64,000 bases of DNA from JADJRH01 sp046351455 (GCA_046351455.1 JAXLYM010000005.1:186001-250000); one strand, 5' to 3'; shown: positions 1 to 10,069, counted from the stretch's first letter. Notes: generated by a model from the sequence alone, not told the origin. A program made the numbers and translations.

Positions 1-1096
1 GATCCGGGTAGAGCTCGGGGCGGCGGTGCAAGAGCGAGAAGCTCGTCGCGACCGTGATGCCGGGCGGCAAATCCCAGCCCGCGAGCGTCACCGGCTTCTT
101 GAGGCGACGGCCCACCGCGCCCGTCACCGGGTACATGCGCAGCGCCTCCTTCACGGCCGCGTCCATCCGCGTCAACGCCGTGACGTGCTCCGATTTCAGC
201 TTCGCGCCGGCCGTCACGCTGCGCGCCTCCTCTGCCAAACGAGCCCCCTCCCCGCGCGTGTGCACGATCTCCTCGGTCGCCCAGCACAACGAGGTCGCCG
301 TCGTCTCGTGGCCCGCGAGCAGCAACGTCACGAGCTGATCGCGCAGCTCCTGATCGCTGAGAGGCGCGCCCTCTTCGTCGCGCGCGTCGAGCAGCATGTC
401 CAGGATGTCGCGCGGGCGGTCCGCGTCCGCCATCGCCCGGCGCGCGCGCACGTGCTCGAACAGGAGCGCGTCGGCCTCGGCGCACAGCTTCCGCACGCGG
501 CCCCACGGCGTCGGGATCGGGAGATCGAGCCGGTTCACCTTCGGCGAGAACCACAGGAGAGCGAGCGGCGACTGCGCCTCGTTGACGAGCACCGTCAGCG
601 CGTCCCGCAGCCTCGCCGCGCGCGCGTCCATCGAGAGGCCGAGCACCGTCTGCAAGATGATCTCGAGCGTGATCCGCTGGAAGATCGGCCCCATGTCGAG
701 CACGTCGCCCGGGCGCACGCCGTCGAGCGCGCGCTCCGTCGCCTCCCGCATCGTGTCGCAGAGCGCGGGCATCCGGTCGCCGTGGAACGGTGGTAAGAGC
801 AGCTTGCGGATGCGGAGATGCGGCGGCCCGTCGAGCAACAAGAGCGAGCGATCGCCGAGGATGTACCCGAGAGGCGCGTTCGCCTCCGCCGCGCTGTACG
901 TGTCGCTGTCGCCCGTGAGCACCTGCTTGATCGGGCCGGGCTGCGTCACGATCACCTCCGTCCCGAACGCGAGCGTCCGGATCGTGAAGATGTCGCCGTA
1001 CCGCCGGTGGATGCCGTGCAGCACGAGCGTGGGGGCCGCGATCATCGCCGAGGTGGTGAGGAACGCAGGCAGCGGCGGGCCGGGAGGCATCGTCAT
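1..1096 (-). CDS. Cytochrome P450, C-terminal part cut by window edge
   Basis: The minus strand is open from an ATG at 1096 to the window edge (about 365 residues) and reads as a bacterial cytochrome P450, a heme monooxygenase. The N-terminus begins MTMPPGPP, the proline-rich start common in this family. The oxygen-binding I-helix motif LLLAGHETTA lies near residue 260, and the K-helix ExxR (KEALRM) near residue 317. The heme-ligand Cys loop, expected around residue 390-400, lies beyond position 1, so the gene is incomplete here and its activity cannot be judged. There is no N-terminal membrane anchor, so it is probably soluble. Substrate is unknown. It is divergent from atpD across 207 bp and has no visible biosynthetic partner in the window. 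The plus-strand ORFs over this stretch are Arg-rich shadows. Confidence 0.9.
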   Translation of the reverse strand, partial: MTMPPGPPLPAFLTTSAMIAAPTLVLHGIHRRYGDIFTIRTLAFGTEVIVTQPGPIKQVLTGDSDTYSAAEANAPLGYILGDRSLLLLDGPPHLRIRKLLLPPFHGDRMPALCDTMREATERALDGVRPGDVLDMGPIFQRITLEIILQTVLGLSMDARAARLRDALTVLVNEAQSPLALLWFSPKVNRLDLPIPTPWGRVRKLCAEADALLFEHVRARRAMADADRPRDILDMLLDARDEEGAPLSDQELRDQLVTLLLAGHETTATSLCWATEEIVHTRGEGARLAEEARSVTAGAKLKSEHVTALTRMDAAVKEALRMYPVTGAVGRRLKKPVTLAGWDLPPGITVATSFSLLHRRPELYPD

Positions 1097-1303
1097 GCAC
1101 GAGGGCGTGCGGCCGCGGCGGCGCCGGGTCAAGCGCCGCTTTCGCGGATCACGATCGCCTTCGATTTACGGCATTTCGTGCGTCGTCATGAGGGACGGTC
1201 GGCGAACGCATTCGTTGCGCTAGTCATGCGCGCAGGCTCATGGTAGAGGCGCGCGTCTTTCGTGGACCCCGGGCGCGCCGCGCCCTTCAGGAAATAGCGC
1301 CAC

Positions 1304-2728
<1,425 letters not shown>

Positions 2729-2734
2729 TCCGAG

Positions 2735-2758
2735 CGGAGGCGATCACGGTCGCCTCCG
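2735..2758 (+). promoter_or_regulatory. Perfect 9-bp hairpin between atpD and atpC
   Basis: CGGAGGCGA (2735-2743) and TCGCCTCCG (2750-2758) form a perfect 9-bp stem with a six-base loop, six bases after the atpD stop codon. Its 3-prime arm ends on the first G of the atpC ribosome-binding site GGAGGT (2758-2763). The position suggests control of atpC translation, mRNA stability or partial termination; there is no T tract, so an intrinsic terminator is unlikely. Confidence 0.55.
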
Positions 2759-2770
2759 GAGGTCCCCGTC

Positions 2771-3310
2771 ATGATGGACAACATCTTCCTGGAGATCGTC
2801 ACGCCGAGCGGCGTCGCTCTTCGCGAGCGCGTGGCCGAGCTGACCGCGCCGAGCGTGGCGGGCGAGTTCGGCGTGCTGCCCGGACACCTCCCGGTGCTCG
2901 CGGCGCTCCGCACGGGCATCGTCAGCTACAAGCTCGACGGCAAGGAGAGCAAGGTCGCCGTCGCGCACGGGTTCGTCGAGATCGTCCACGACGCCGCGCT
3001 GCTCATCACCGAGAAGTTCGCGAAGAAGGAAGACGTCGACGTCGTCCGTGTCCGCGCCCGCCTCAAGGAGGTCGATCAGGAGCTGGATCACTGGACCGGC
3101 GAGCTGACCGACCCGAAGCGCGTGGAGCTGATCGAAGAGGAGCAGTGGCTCGCGACCGAGCTGGAGCTCATCGGCGATCCGCCGCCCCCCATGGTCCGCG
3201 AGGAGACGCGTTATCTCGCGGCCCACGCGGAGCCCCCGCCCGAGGCAGAGCTCGCGGCCGAATCGCAGCCCGACGACTCGCTCACGCACCACGACAAAGA
3301 AGAAGAGTGA
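2771..3310 (+). CDS. atpC: F1Fo ATP synthase subunit epsilon
   Basis: This is the epsilon subunit of the ATP synthase central stalk, which couples rotation and can inhibit ATP hydrolysis. The N-terminal beta-sandwich is recognisable (FLEIVTPSGVALRERVAELTAPSVAGEFGVLPGHLPVLA has the family pattern, with the typical GEFGVLPGH turn near residue 33). A C-terminal helical part follows. At 179 aa it is longer than the usual 130-140 aa: the last 35 or so residues are a Pro/Glu/Asp-rich, probably disordered tail ending HHDKEEE. Two adjacent ATGs (2771 and 2774) follow the GGAGGT site at 2758-2763; 2771 has the better spacing. The gene is 42 bp behind atpD with a hairpin between them, so it is probably cotranscribed. 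Confidence 0.93.
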   Translation: MMDNIFLEIVTPSGVALRERVAELTAPSVAGEFGVLPGHLPVLAALRTGIVSYKLDGKESKVAVAHGFVEIVHDAALLITEKFAKKEDVDVVRVRARLKEVDQELDHWTGELTDPKRVELIEEEQWLATELELIGDPPPPMVREETRYLAAHAEPPPEAELAAESQPDDSLTHHDKEEE

Positions 3311-3334
3311 CCGGCGGAGATCGGCTGTCTACAG

Positions 3335-3405
3335 TCGATCTCCCCTCTTCGGTCCACTCGACCTCTCCCCTCTTCGTTCACTCGACATCTCCCCTCCGCT
3401 CCTCG
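3335..3405. repeat. Three imperfect 24-bp tandem units downstream of atpC
   Basis: Three consecutive units of 23-24 bp begin TCGAYCTC/TCGACATC and continue with CCCCTCTTCG-like pyrimidine-rich sequence (starting at 3335, 3358 and 3382). They fill most of the gap between atpC and the nitroreductase gene. No function is evident; the second strand would be purine-rich. Confidence 0.6.
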
Positions 3406-3447
3406 CCTGCGCGTGCTATTGCCGCAGGGTAGACGAAGGAGCATCCC

Positions 3448-4041
3448 GTGCCGCCCATCGACGATCTCAGCCTCCATCAGCTCTTCCTCGACGCCCGAAC
3501 CCACGTGGGTTGGCTCCCGCAGCCGATCGAGGACGCGACGCTGCACCGCCTGTACGACATCCTCAAGATGGCGCCCACGTCGGCCAACTCGCAGCCTGTT
3601 CGCATCCTCTTCGTGAAGAGCCCGGAGGCGAAGGAGCGGCTGCGACCGTGCCTGTCGCCCGGCAACGTGGACAAGACGATGGCGGCCCCCGCGACGGCGA
3701 TCGTGGCAGTCGACCGCGCCTTCCACGAGAAGATGCCGAAGCTCTTCCCGCAGAGCCCCGGGATGGCGAAGAACATGGAAGGCATGCCGGACGCCGCCCG
3801 CGACACGTTCCTGATGCAGAACGGCTCTCTCCAAGGTGCCTATCTGATCCTCGCGGCGCGCGCCCTCGGCCTCGACTGCGGCCCGATGGGCGGCTTCGAC
3901 AAGGCGAAGGTCGACGCGGCCTTCTTCGAGGGCTCCACGTGGCGCTCCATCCTCCTCGTGAACCTGGGCCACGGGGACCCGGCGAAGCTGCACCCCCGCA
4001 ATCCCCGCCTCGACTTCGAAGAGGCCTGTCGCATCGAGTAG
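3448..4041 (+). CDS. RutE-like FMN nitroreductase / malonic semialdehyde reductase family
   Basis: A 197-aa protein of the nitroreductase fold, closest by recall to RutE (putative malonic semialdehyde reductase of the pyrimidine-degrading Rut pathway). It shares the RutE pattern throughout: LFLDARTHVGW at the N-terminus, MAPTSANSQPVRILF (FMN-binding), KERLRPCLSPGN, GAYLILAARALGLDCGPM, and the C-terminal LDFEEAC. These proteins act as FMN-dependent NAD(P)H oxidoreductases in the cytoplasm. The start is GTG at 3448 with GAAGGA seven bases upstream. No other rut genes are nearby, so a role in uracil catabolism is not supported by context; a general nitro- or enal-reductase is equally possible. 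Confidence 0.88.
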   Translation: MPPIDDLSLHQLFLDARTHVGWLPQPIEDATLHRLYDILKMAPTSANSQPVRILFVKSPEAKERLRPCLSPGNVDKTMAAPATAIVAVDRAFHEKMPKLFPQSPGMAKNMEGMPDAARDTFLMQNGSLQGAYLILAARALGLDCGPMGGFDKAKVDAAFFEGSTWRSILLVNLGHGDPAKLHPRNPRLDFEEACRIE

Positions 4042-4158
4042 GCCCGTCTCCGAACGTGCCAGTCCCGGCCCGTCCGCGAAGGTGAAAGGCTGCCCCCGCG
4101 CGCGCCGAGCAACTTCGCACCTGAACGCGCCCGGTCCTCCCCGCAACAAGGAGGGCCC

Positions 4159-6033
4159 ATGTCAGCGCGAACCCTCGTCACACCCCTCCTCGTAAGCCTC
4201 GTCACGCTGAGCGCCGCCTGCGCCGAGACCGCCCCGGAGACGAGCGGGAGCGCGGGAGGCGGCGGCTCCACGACCACGTCTTCGACGACGTCCTTCACCC
4301 CGTCTCCGACCACGTCCTCCGGCGGACAGGGCGGCTCCGGCGGGAGCGGTGACGGCGGATGGGGCGGCTCCACCTGGAACGATCCGGATCTGGCGGCGAA
4401 CGCGGGATACGATCAGTCGGTGTCTCGCAACCAGTTCGTGCTCCTCCAGGGCGCGTATTCCTGGGCAGGCTCCGACTCCGGGTTTGCGTCGAACTGGCTA
4501 CAAATCTCGGGCGAGCCCGTCACCCTTCAGGACCCGAGCGCCCTCGTCACGGGCTTCACGGCGCCGAGCGTGCTCGGTCCCCTGGTGTTCCGCCTCCGGG
4601 TCAAGGACGACTACGGACATGGCAAGTCCGACGAGGTGACGATCCACGTGATCGACGCGCCCCCCGTCGCGGACGCGGGGCCGGATCAGGGCGCTCCAGG
4701 CGGCGCGCAGGCGACGCTGCACGGGTACGCGACCGACAGCGACGATCCGGTCGCGATGTTCGAATACACGTGGACGCAGGTCTCCGGCCCGGCGGTCCCG
4801 CTCGACGTCACGTTCCCCACGCTGCCCACGTTGACGGTGCCGGCCGACCTGACGGAGCCGCTTGTATACGCCCTCACGGTGAGCGACGGATTCACGACCT
4901 CGGCGCCGGATTGGGTCACCGTCCGCCGCGTCGAAGAGGCGGACACCGATGGAGACCTCCTGGGCGACATGACCGAGTCCCAGCTGGGCACGGATCCCAC
5001 GAGCGCGGACACCGATGGTGACGGCGTCCCGGACGGCTGGGAGGTCCTCGGGCACGAGAGCGTGGACTACCCAGGATTGGGCTGCGATCCCCTCCACAAG
5101 GACCTCCTCGTCGCGCTCCGCACCCAGCAGTATACAGACGCGAACGGCGCCTTTCACTCGGCGCATCCGACTCCTCTGGTGACCACGGCCCTCGCGCAGG
5201 CGTACGCGGGCCTCGCGATCGACAACCCCGATGGCCTTCCCGGTATCGCGCTCCACCTCGTCGACGACGCGCCGCTGCCGGAGGATTTCGTCTGCGTGTA
5301 CGCGATCGGTATCCCCTCCTGGGGGGAGGACGCCGCGCCCGACTTCCTGTATCGCGAGGCCTTCCACCACGTGCGGCTGTGTCTCGGAAGCGACCTCACG
5401 GGTCAATGGGGCGGCATCGCGGAGATCGGAGGGCGAACGTTCGCGATGGAGTATCCCGAGATGAACGACGACCCATCCGACGATCTCGACGAGGAGGCCG
5501 CGTTCCGGCTCTACGAGGTGTTCCTCCACGAGATGGGCCACAACCTGAGCCTGCGCCACGGCGGAGACCAGGACCTCAATTACAAGCCGGTCTATCCGAG
5601 CGTGATGAACTACCACTATGCGAACGATCTGGACGGGAGCTCGCCGTCGATCGCGAAGACGACCGTCCTCTTCTCCGACGGATCGTTCCCCTCCGTCAAC
5701 GAGTGCGCGGTGGTGGAGAAAGGCATCTTCCAGGGGCTCTCGGCGGAGGACGCCGCGACGTTGACCCTCTATCCGGACGGCGGGTGGACGGTCGCCCCGG
5801 ACGGCAGCGTGGACTGGGACCATGACGGGACGCTCGCGGACACTCCCTATGAGCTGGTGCTCCGGCCGGGCACGGGCCTCGGCGATCCGACGACGTGCCA
5901 AGTGCTCCACGACAGCGATGATCTGGCCATGATCAGCGTCGGTATCGCGAAGTCGCTCCCCTCCGATCCGGGCGCGGACGCCCCCGCGGCGCTGCGGTTC
6001 AAGCTCGGCGACCGCCCCCCGAGCGCTCCCTGA
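4159..6033 (+). CDS. Secreted lipoprotein metalloprotease, metzincin-like, with PKD-like and TSP3 segments
   Basis: A 624-aa exported protein. Residues 1-20 form a lipoprotein signal (LVTLSAAC lipobox). A Gly/Ser/Thr-rich linker follows (about residues 24-70), then two Ig/PKD-like modules of the type that carry ADAGPDQ. Calcium-binding thrombospondin type-3-like repeats occur near residues 258-295 (DTDGDLLGD, DTDGDGVPDGWE). The catalytic part contains HEMGHNLSLRH starting at residue 457, which gives the metzincin zinc triad His457, His461 and His467 with catalytic Glu458. A Met-turn candidate (SVMNY) follows about 20 residues later, so the catalytic set is complete. It probably digests extracellular protein as a cell-surface predatory or nutritional enzyme, which is inference. 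GGAGGG just before the ATG serves as ribosome-binding site. The gene is flanked by unrelated genes. Confidence 0.82.
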   Translation: MSARTLVTPLLVSLVTLSAACAETAPETSGSAGGGGSTTTSSTTSFTPSPTTSSGGQGGSGGSGDGGWGGSTWNDPDLAANAGYDQSVSRNQFVLLQGAYSWAGSDSGFASNWLQISGEPVTLQDPSALVTGFTAPSVLGPLVFRLRVKDDYGHGKSDEVTIHVIDAPPVADAGPDQGAPGGAQATLHGYATDSDDPVAMFEYTWTQVSGPAVPLDVTFPTLPTLTVPADLTEPLVYALTVSDGFTTSAPDWVTVRRVEEADTDGDLLGDMTESQLGTDPTSADTDGDGVPDGWEVLGHESVDYPGLGCDPLHKDLLVALRTQQYTDANGAFHSAHPTPLVTTALAQAYAGLAIDNPDGLPGIALHLVDDAPLPEDFVCVYAIGIPSWGEDAAPDFLYREAFHHVRLCLGSDLTGQWGGIAEIGGRTFAMEYPEMNDDPSDDLDEEAAFRLYEVFLHEMGHNLSLRHGGDQDLNYKPVYPSVMNYHYANDLDGSSPSIAKTTVLFSDGSFPSVNECAVVEKGIFQGLSAEDAATLTLYPDGGWTVAPDGSVDWDHDGTLADTPYELVLRPGTGLGDPTTCQVLHDSDDLAMISVGIAKSLPSDPGADAPAALRFKLGDRPPSAP

Positions 6034-6165
6034 CACGGCCTCTCCGCGCCAAAACGAGACCTCGGTCCCCCGCCGGCAACAGCACCGCTCCCTCGCGACC
6101 AGAGGGACCCGCCCACAAACGCCCCACGTCCGACTGGTGCGATGAAATGCGGCCGGGGATGCCGT

Positions 6166-6177
6166 ATTCCGCGGAAT
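6166..6177. promoter_or_regulatory. Perfect 12-bp palindrome upstream of the methyltransferase
   Basis: ATTCCGCGGAAT is a perfect palindrome about 70-80 bp before the methyltransferase start, within a 213-bp intergenic space. Its size and position fit a dimeric repressor operator, but I cannot name a factor. Palindromes of this size also occur by chance in GC-rich DNA. Confidence 0.25.
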
Positions 6178-6246
6178 CCCGATTGTCGAGAGTGCCTGTT
6201 CCCGACGCGCCTCCACGCTTGTGTGGATTGCTCGGGCACTCCTACG

Positions 6247-7260
6247 ATGCGAATCATGACGACGCTGCCGAAGCCGCCGGACGATCTGGATCCCGACTAC
6301 ATTGCCGCGATGGGAGGGGGGTTCATGGGAGCGAAGCTCCTGTGCGTCGCGTCAGAGCTGGACCTCTTCGCGCGGCTCGCCGACGGTCCGCGGACGATGG
6401 AGGAGATCGTCGAGGCGACGGGCCTCCCGCGGCGTCCGCTGCGCGTCGTGCTGAACGGGCTCGCCGCGATGGGCGTGCTCACGAAAGAAGGCGAGCGCTA
6501 CGCGAACGGTCGTGAGGCGCAGGCGTTCCTGGCCGGGCGCACCTCCGTCGACATGCGGCCCGGGCTGCGCCTCTTCAACCGGCTCATCTACCCCATGTGG
6601 ATGGGCTTCGAGACGACGGTGCGGACGGGCGAGCCCGCTCGTCACGCGGCGCCGAGCGCGGAGTTCGCGAAGGTCTTCTCGGAGGGCGTCGACGCGTGGA
6701 CCGGCCCAGGGGCGCGCGCGCTGCCAGACGCCTTCGATTTCGCGTCGCATCGGCGCGTGCTCGACGTGGGCGGCGGCACCGGCTCGTACCTCGTGCCGCT
6801 CCTGGAGCGCTACCCGGAGCTCCGCGCGACCCTCCTGGAGCTGCCGCCGACGATCGCCATCGCGCAGCGCAAGCTCGAAGGTCACGCCGCGGCGGATCGC
6901 GTCGCGCTGGAGGATTGCGACGTGCTCTTCGATCCGATCCCGGAGGGGCACGACATCGTGATGATGGCGGGCTTCATCCACCTGTTCGATCCGGACAAGA
7001 TCGCGACGATCCTCGCGCGCGTACGGACGGCGGTGGCGCCCGGGACGAAGCTGCTCGTGATCGATCAATGGATGGACGCGACGCACATGAAGCCGCTCTT
7101 CGGCGCGATGCTCGCGTGCACGTACCTGCTCATCTCCGGCGGCGGCGACGCGTACAGCCTTGACGAGGCGACCCCGTGGTTCTCGGCCGCCGGCTTCCGC
7201 TTCGTCGAGCATCGGCCGCTCGCGAGCGTCATGAGCCTGGCCGTCTTCGAGGCCGTATGA
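6247..7260 (+). CDS. SAM-dependent O-methyltransferase (family 2, with N-terminal winged-helix dimerisation domain)
   Basis: A 337-aa methyltransferase of the O-methyltransferase family 2 type (plant-like, hydroxyneurosporene/polyketide methyltransferases). The N-terminal winged helix for dimerisation is clear (ELDLFARLADGPRTMEEI then LVLNGLAAMGVL-like helix). The SAM-binding motif I is VLDVGGGTGSYL, and the later motif with GHDIVMMAGFIHLF carries the expected post-motif region. The likely start is ATG 6247 or ATG 6256 (MTTLPKPP); no clear Shine-Dalgarno separates them. The open frame runs back to 6142, but that extension looks non-coding. Its substrate is unknown. It overlaps the following 87-aa gene by ATGA, so the two are cotranslated. 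Confidence 0.85.
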   Translation: MRIMTTLPKPPDDLDPDYIAAMGGGFMGAKLLCVASELDLFARLADGPRTMEEIVEATGLPRRPLRVVLNGLAAMGVLTKEGERYANGREAQAFLAGRTSVDMRPGLRLFNRLIYPMWMGFETTVRTGEPARHAAPSAEFAKVFSEGVDAWTGPGARALPDAFDFASHRRVLDVGGGTGSYLVPLLERYPELRATLLELPPTIAIAQRKLEGHAAADRVALEDCDVLFDPIPEGHDIVMMAGFIHLFDPDKIATILARVRTAVAPGTKLLVIDQWMDATHMKPLFGAMLACTYLLISGGGDAYSLDEATPWFSAAGFRFVEHRPLASVMSLAVFEAV

Positions 7261-7520
7261 GAGCGACGTCCGGCATCGAGCTCTTCGAGCAAGTGGTGGC
7301 GCTCACGGGCCTCGCGTCGTGGGTCGGCCCCGGCCTCGTGCAGCGCGCGCTCACCTCGCAGGCGGGCGTCGCGAAGGAGGCGGCGAACGTCGAGCACTAC
7401 CGCCGCGCCCTCCCCCAGATCCGCGCCCGCATGGCGGCGTACGTCGCGATCGACGAGGTCGACCGCCGCGTGAAGAGCATCGAGCAGCACCTCGGACCGC
7501 ACACGTCGATGCGCCCGTGA
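7257..7520 (+). CDS. Small helical protein coupled to methyltransferase
   Basis: An 87-aa ORF whose ATG overlaps the methyltransferase stop (ATGA at 7257-7260). It contains a conserved-looking sequence (ELFEQVVALTGLASWVGPG) and a charged helical second half ending in RRVKSIEQHLG. No signal peptide or membrane segment is visible and I do not recognise the family. Tight coupling suggests a stoichiometric or pathway link with the methyltransferase. The region has normal third-position GC bias, which supports real coding. Confidence 0.6.
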   Translation: MRATSGIELFEQVVALTGLASWVGPGLVQRALTSQAGVAKEAANVEHYRRALPQIRARMAAYVAIDEVDRRVKSIEQHLGPHTSMRP

Positions 7521-7609
7521 CGCCGGCTCGATTGACCTTGTTTTGAAGGGGATTCGGAGGAGAGGAAGGAGGGAGCGCCCGCTGGATGGGGCGCTCCCGC
7601 GCTGCGCGT

Positions 7610-9718
7610 TCACTGCACGCAGGTGCCCTTGTCGCAGGTGAGGCCCCAGCAGCAGAAGACGCCGCTGAACTCGTCGCAGCTGCCGCCCGGAGCCGAGCAG
7701 AGCCAGTCGTTGAAGCAGCTGCCCGAGATGCAGTGCTGGCCCGAGCCGCAGCACGGCGCGTTGACGTCGCACATGTTCGGGTTGCCGTTCGCGTCGACGG
7801 AGTCCGGCTCCACGCACGCGGCCATGTCGATGCACATGCCGTCCCAGCAGGTGCCGCTGCAGCAGAACGCGTCGTCGCCGCACGTCTGGCCGACCGGGAA
7901 GCACGCCGGCGTCGTCGTGGTGCCCGAGTCCGTGCCCGTGCCCGTCACGGTGGAGGTGGTGCCCGAGTCCGTGCTCGTCGTGGTGCTGCCGCCCGCGCCG
8001 CCGGAGCCCGTGTCCGTGTTGGTATCGGTCACGGTCGTGGTCGTCGTGCCGGTGTCCGTGGAGCCGCCCGCGCCGCCGTTGCCGGTGCTCGTGGTCGTGC
8101 CCGTATCCGTGGAGCCGCCCGCGCCGCCGTTGCCCGTTCCAGTGCCCGTGCTCGTGGAGCCGCCCGCGCCGCCGGAGCCGCCAGAGCCGCCGCCGTTCGG
8201 CACGCCGAAGGCCTGGCAGACCTTGATCTGATCGAAGTCGCCGAGCGCGTTGAGCGTGGAGAGGCCGGTGCCGCCGGAGTTGAACCGATCATCCGTCGCC
8301 GCCGTCGAGACGTGCTCGCCGTTCAGGCCGTCGAACTCGCAGAGGAGCGAGCTGCCCACGACCCAGAACGTGAGGTTCGCGGAGTCGCCGGCGAGGAGGT
8401 TCGTGTGCTCCGAGCGGTTGGTGCGGCCGAGCTGATCGAACGTCGGGTTCGGCGGGCAGCCGGCGGTGCACTCCGAGTGGATGTTGTCCTCCGGCCCGTC
8501 GAGGAACGCGGCGACCTGCACGAACGGCCCCGGCTCGTAGCAGTCCGTCGCCGAGTTCTGCGCGATGGCGCAGCGGTAACCGTGGTAGCCCTCGTCCTGA
8601 TCGAGATCGATGTTCTGGCGCGCGAGGATGCCCGCGCGGAAGCGATCCGGGTGGCAGTCCGGCGCGTCGCCGCTGCAGCCGCTCAACGAGCCGTGCGCGG
8701 AGAGCGTCGCGAACGTCACCGTGTTCGTCCACACCTCGGCCTGGCCGAGCAGCGCTTGCTGACCGCCCTGGGTCGGGGACACGGCGCCGTCGTGGTAGAC
8801 CCACGGATCCAGGAGCTTCGGGCTGTTCTGGAGGTAGCTCGTGTCGACGGACATGTCGTTCTGGTAGAGGAGCGCGCCGATCAGCGGGTTCGCGTCGTCG
8901 CAGTCCGAGTTGCTCGGCACGCCGTCACCGTCACCGTCGGGCGGACCGACCGGCGCGCACACGCCGTCGTTGCAGTACGAGCCGTCGCAGCAGTCCGCGA
9001 GGCCGGAGCACGCCTGACCGTTCTGCTTGCAACCCTGGCCGCCGTCGGTCCAGCACACGTAGAGGCTGGGGCGGATGTTCGCGGGGTTCGCTTCGCTGGT
9101 GAAGTAGGTGCGGAGGAGCACCGGATCCTCTTCGAGGAGGAGGCCGTTGTTCGCGACGGCGCCGGACGCCCAGCCTTGCACGAGGCCGGTCACGTCGATC
9201 GAGCGGTAGCCCACGTCGCCGCCGTCGAACGTCCCGAGCACCTGCGGATCCCAGTTGTTCGTGGTGCCGTTGTGCGTGAAGTTGCGCCACGTGACGCTCG
9301 ACTCGTCCCACGCGTTCTGGATGCGGTGCGCGCGCACCGTCGCGGGCGAGTCGTTGTACTGCACGTAGGTGGAGAAGACGCCGAGGACGACGTTCGCGCC
9401 CGCGGGCACTGGGCTCAGATCGAACTTGTAGGCGCTCCAGTGATCGAGCGGGCTCACGCCGGTCCACGAGTAGCCCATGTTGCCGGTGAGCCAGTCGGCG
9501 CCGTCGCCCAAGCCGATGTCCGCGTCCTGCGCGTCACCGACATTTCCGCGTTGGATCAGCGCGCACGTCGCTCCGGCCGGAGGCGGCGGGAGGTTGTCGT
9601 TCTTCTCCTTCGCGAGCTCCTCCACACTCGGCGTCTCGTGCTTGGACGACTCCGACATGCAGCCCGACAAAGCGGCGAAGCACAGCAAACCAACCAGATT
9701 CCTTGACGAACGGCCCAT
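7610..9718 (-). CDS. Secreted lipoprotein with DNRLRE domain and Cys-rich repeats
   Basis: A 702-aa exported lipoprotein (signal LLCFAALSGC). After the lipobox, residues about 50-240 match the DNRLRE/TGF-beta-propeptide-like domain seen in surface proteins (RIQNAWDESSVTW, then SIDVTGLVQGWASG). A Cys-rich dickkopf-like motif follows (CSGLADCCDGSYCNDGVC), then a TSP3-like DGDGDGVPSNSDCDD segment. Next comes a beta-rich domain with several disulphide-forming Cys. A long Gly/Ser/Thr linker with near-repeats (GNGGAGGSTDTGTTT) lies around residues 510-610. The C-terminus holds two more CxxxxxCxxxxxCC modules ending CDKGTC. AGGAGAG precedes the ATG. It is likely an outer-membrane or surface-exposed structural or adhesive protein; its function is unknown. 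The plus-strand 706-aa ORF over the same DNA is a shadow. Confidence 0.85.
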   Translation of the reverse strand: MGRSSRNLVGLLCFAALSGCMSESSKHETPSVEELAKEKNDNLPPPPAGATCALIQRGNVGDAQDADIGLGDGADWLTGNMGYSWTGVSPLDHWSAYKFDLSPVPAGANVVLGVFSTYVQYNDSPATVRAHRIQNAWDESSVTWRNFTHNGTTNNWDPQVLGTFDGGDVGYRSIDVTGLVQGWASGAVANNGLLLEEDPVLLRTYFTSEANPANIRPSLYVCWTDGGQGCKQNGQACSGLADCCDGSYCNDGVCAPVGPPDGDGDGVPSNSDCDDANPLIGALLYQNDMSVDTSYLQNSPKLLDPWVYHDGAVSPTQGGQQALLGQAEVWTNTVTFATLSAHGSLSGCSGDAPDCHPDRFRAGILARQNIDLDQDEGYHGYRCAIAQNSATDCYEPGPFVQVAAFLDGPEDNIHSECTAGCPPNPTFDQLGRTNRSEHTNLLAGDSANLTFWVVGSSLLCEFDGLNGEHVSTAATDDRFNSGGTGLSTLNALGDFDQIKVCQAFGVPNGGGSGGSGGAGGSTSTGTGTGNGGAGGSTDTGTTTSTGNGGAGGSTDTGTTTTTVTDTNTDTGSGGAGGSTTTSTDSGTTSTVTGTGTDSGTTTTPACFPVGQTCGDDAFCCSGTCWDGMCIDMAACVEPDSVDANGNPNMCDVNAPCCGSGQHCISGSCFNDWLCSAPGGSCDEFSGVFCCWGLTCDKGTCVQ

Positions 9719-10069
9719 ACGCGCTCTCCTGTGGATTCAAATCCAGGGGATGCTCGGCACCTTCAGCGGATGACCGTCGTATCGTGGCGGTAGGTCCGAA
9801 ATCTCGCTGTGGAAGGATCGACTAAGGATGTTACGGACCCGCCGGTATAGCCCTCAAGTCGAAAAAGCGGCGTCTGTGAAATCGTACACGAATGCTGACA
9901 CACCAGGAGCGGCGCACCTGCCTGTGCCCACATCCCGCACATCGGTCTCCATTCGAGCGTCGCGCGCGGTTCGCGGAGCGCGAACACCCTATTTTTCAGG
10001 CAAAGAAACGATTCCCTCGCGGCCTCAACCCCATCCGGCCGAGCCTCGGACCCATTACAATCCCAGGCG
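9719..10069. other. 351-bp intergenic region between two minus-strand lipoprotein genes
   Basis: This space lies downstream of the GH113-like gene and upstream of the DNRLRE lipoprotein gene, both on the minus strand. It is less GC-rich than its surroundings. It holds the AGGAGAG ribosome-binding site of the downstream gene and must contain its promoter, but I find no convincing -35/-10 pair. A short inverted repeat (GGATT/AATCC) at 9733-9747 precedes the start codon. Confidence 0.5.

Noticed and set aside
3448..4041. Part of a rut pyrimidine-degradation operon
   Set aside because: Although the product is RutE-like, no rutA, rutB, rutC, rutD or rutF is nearby.
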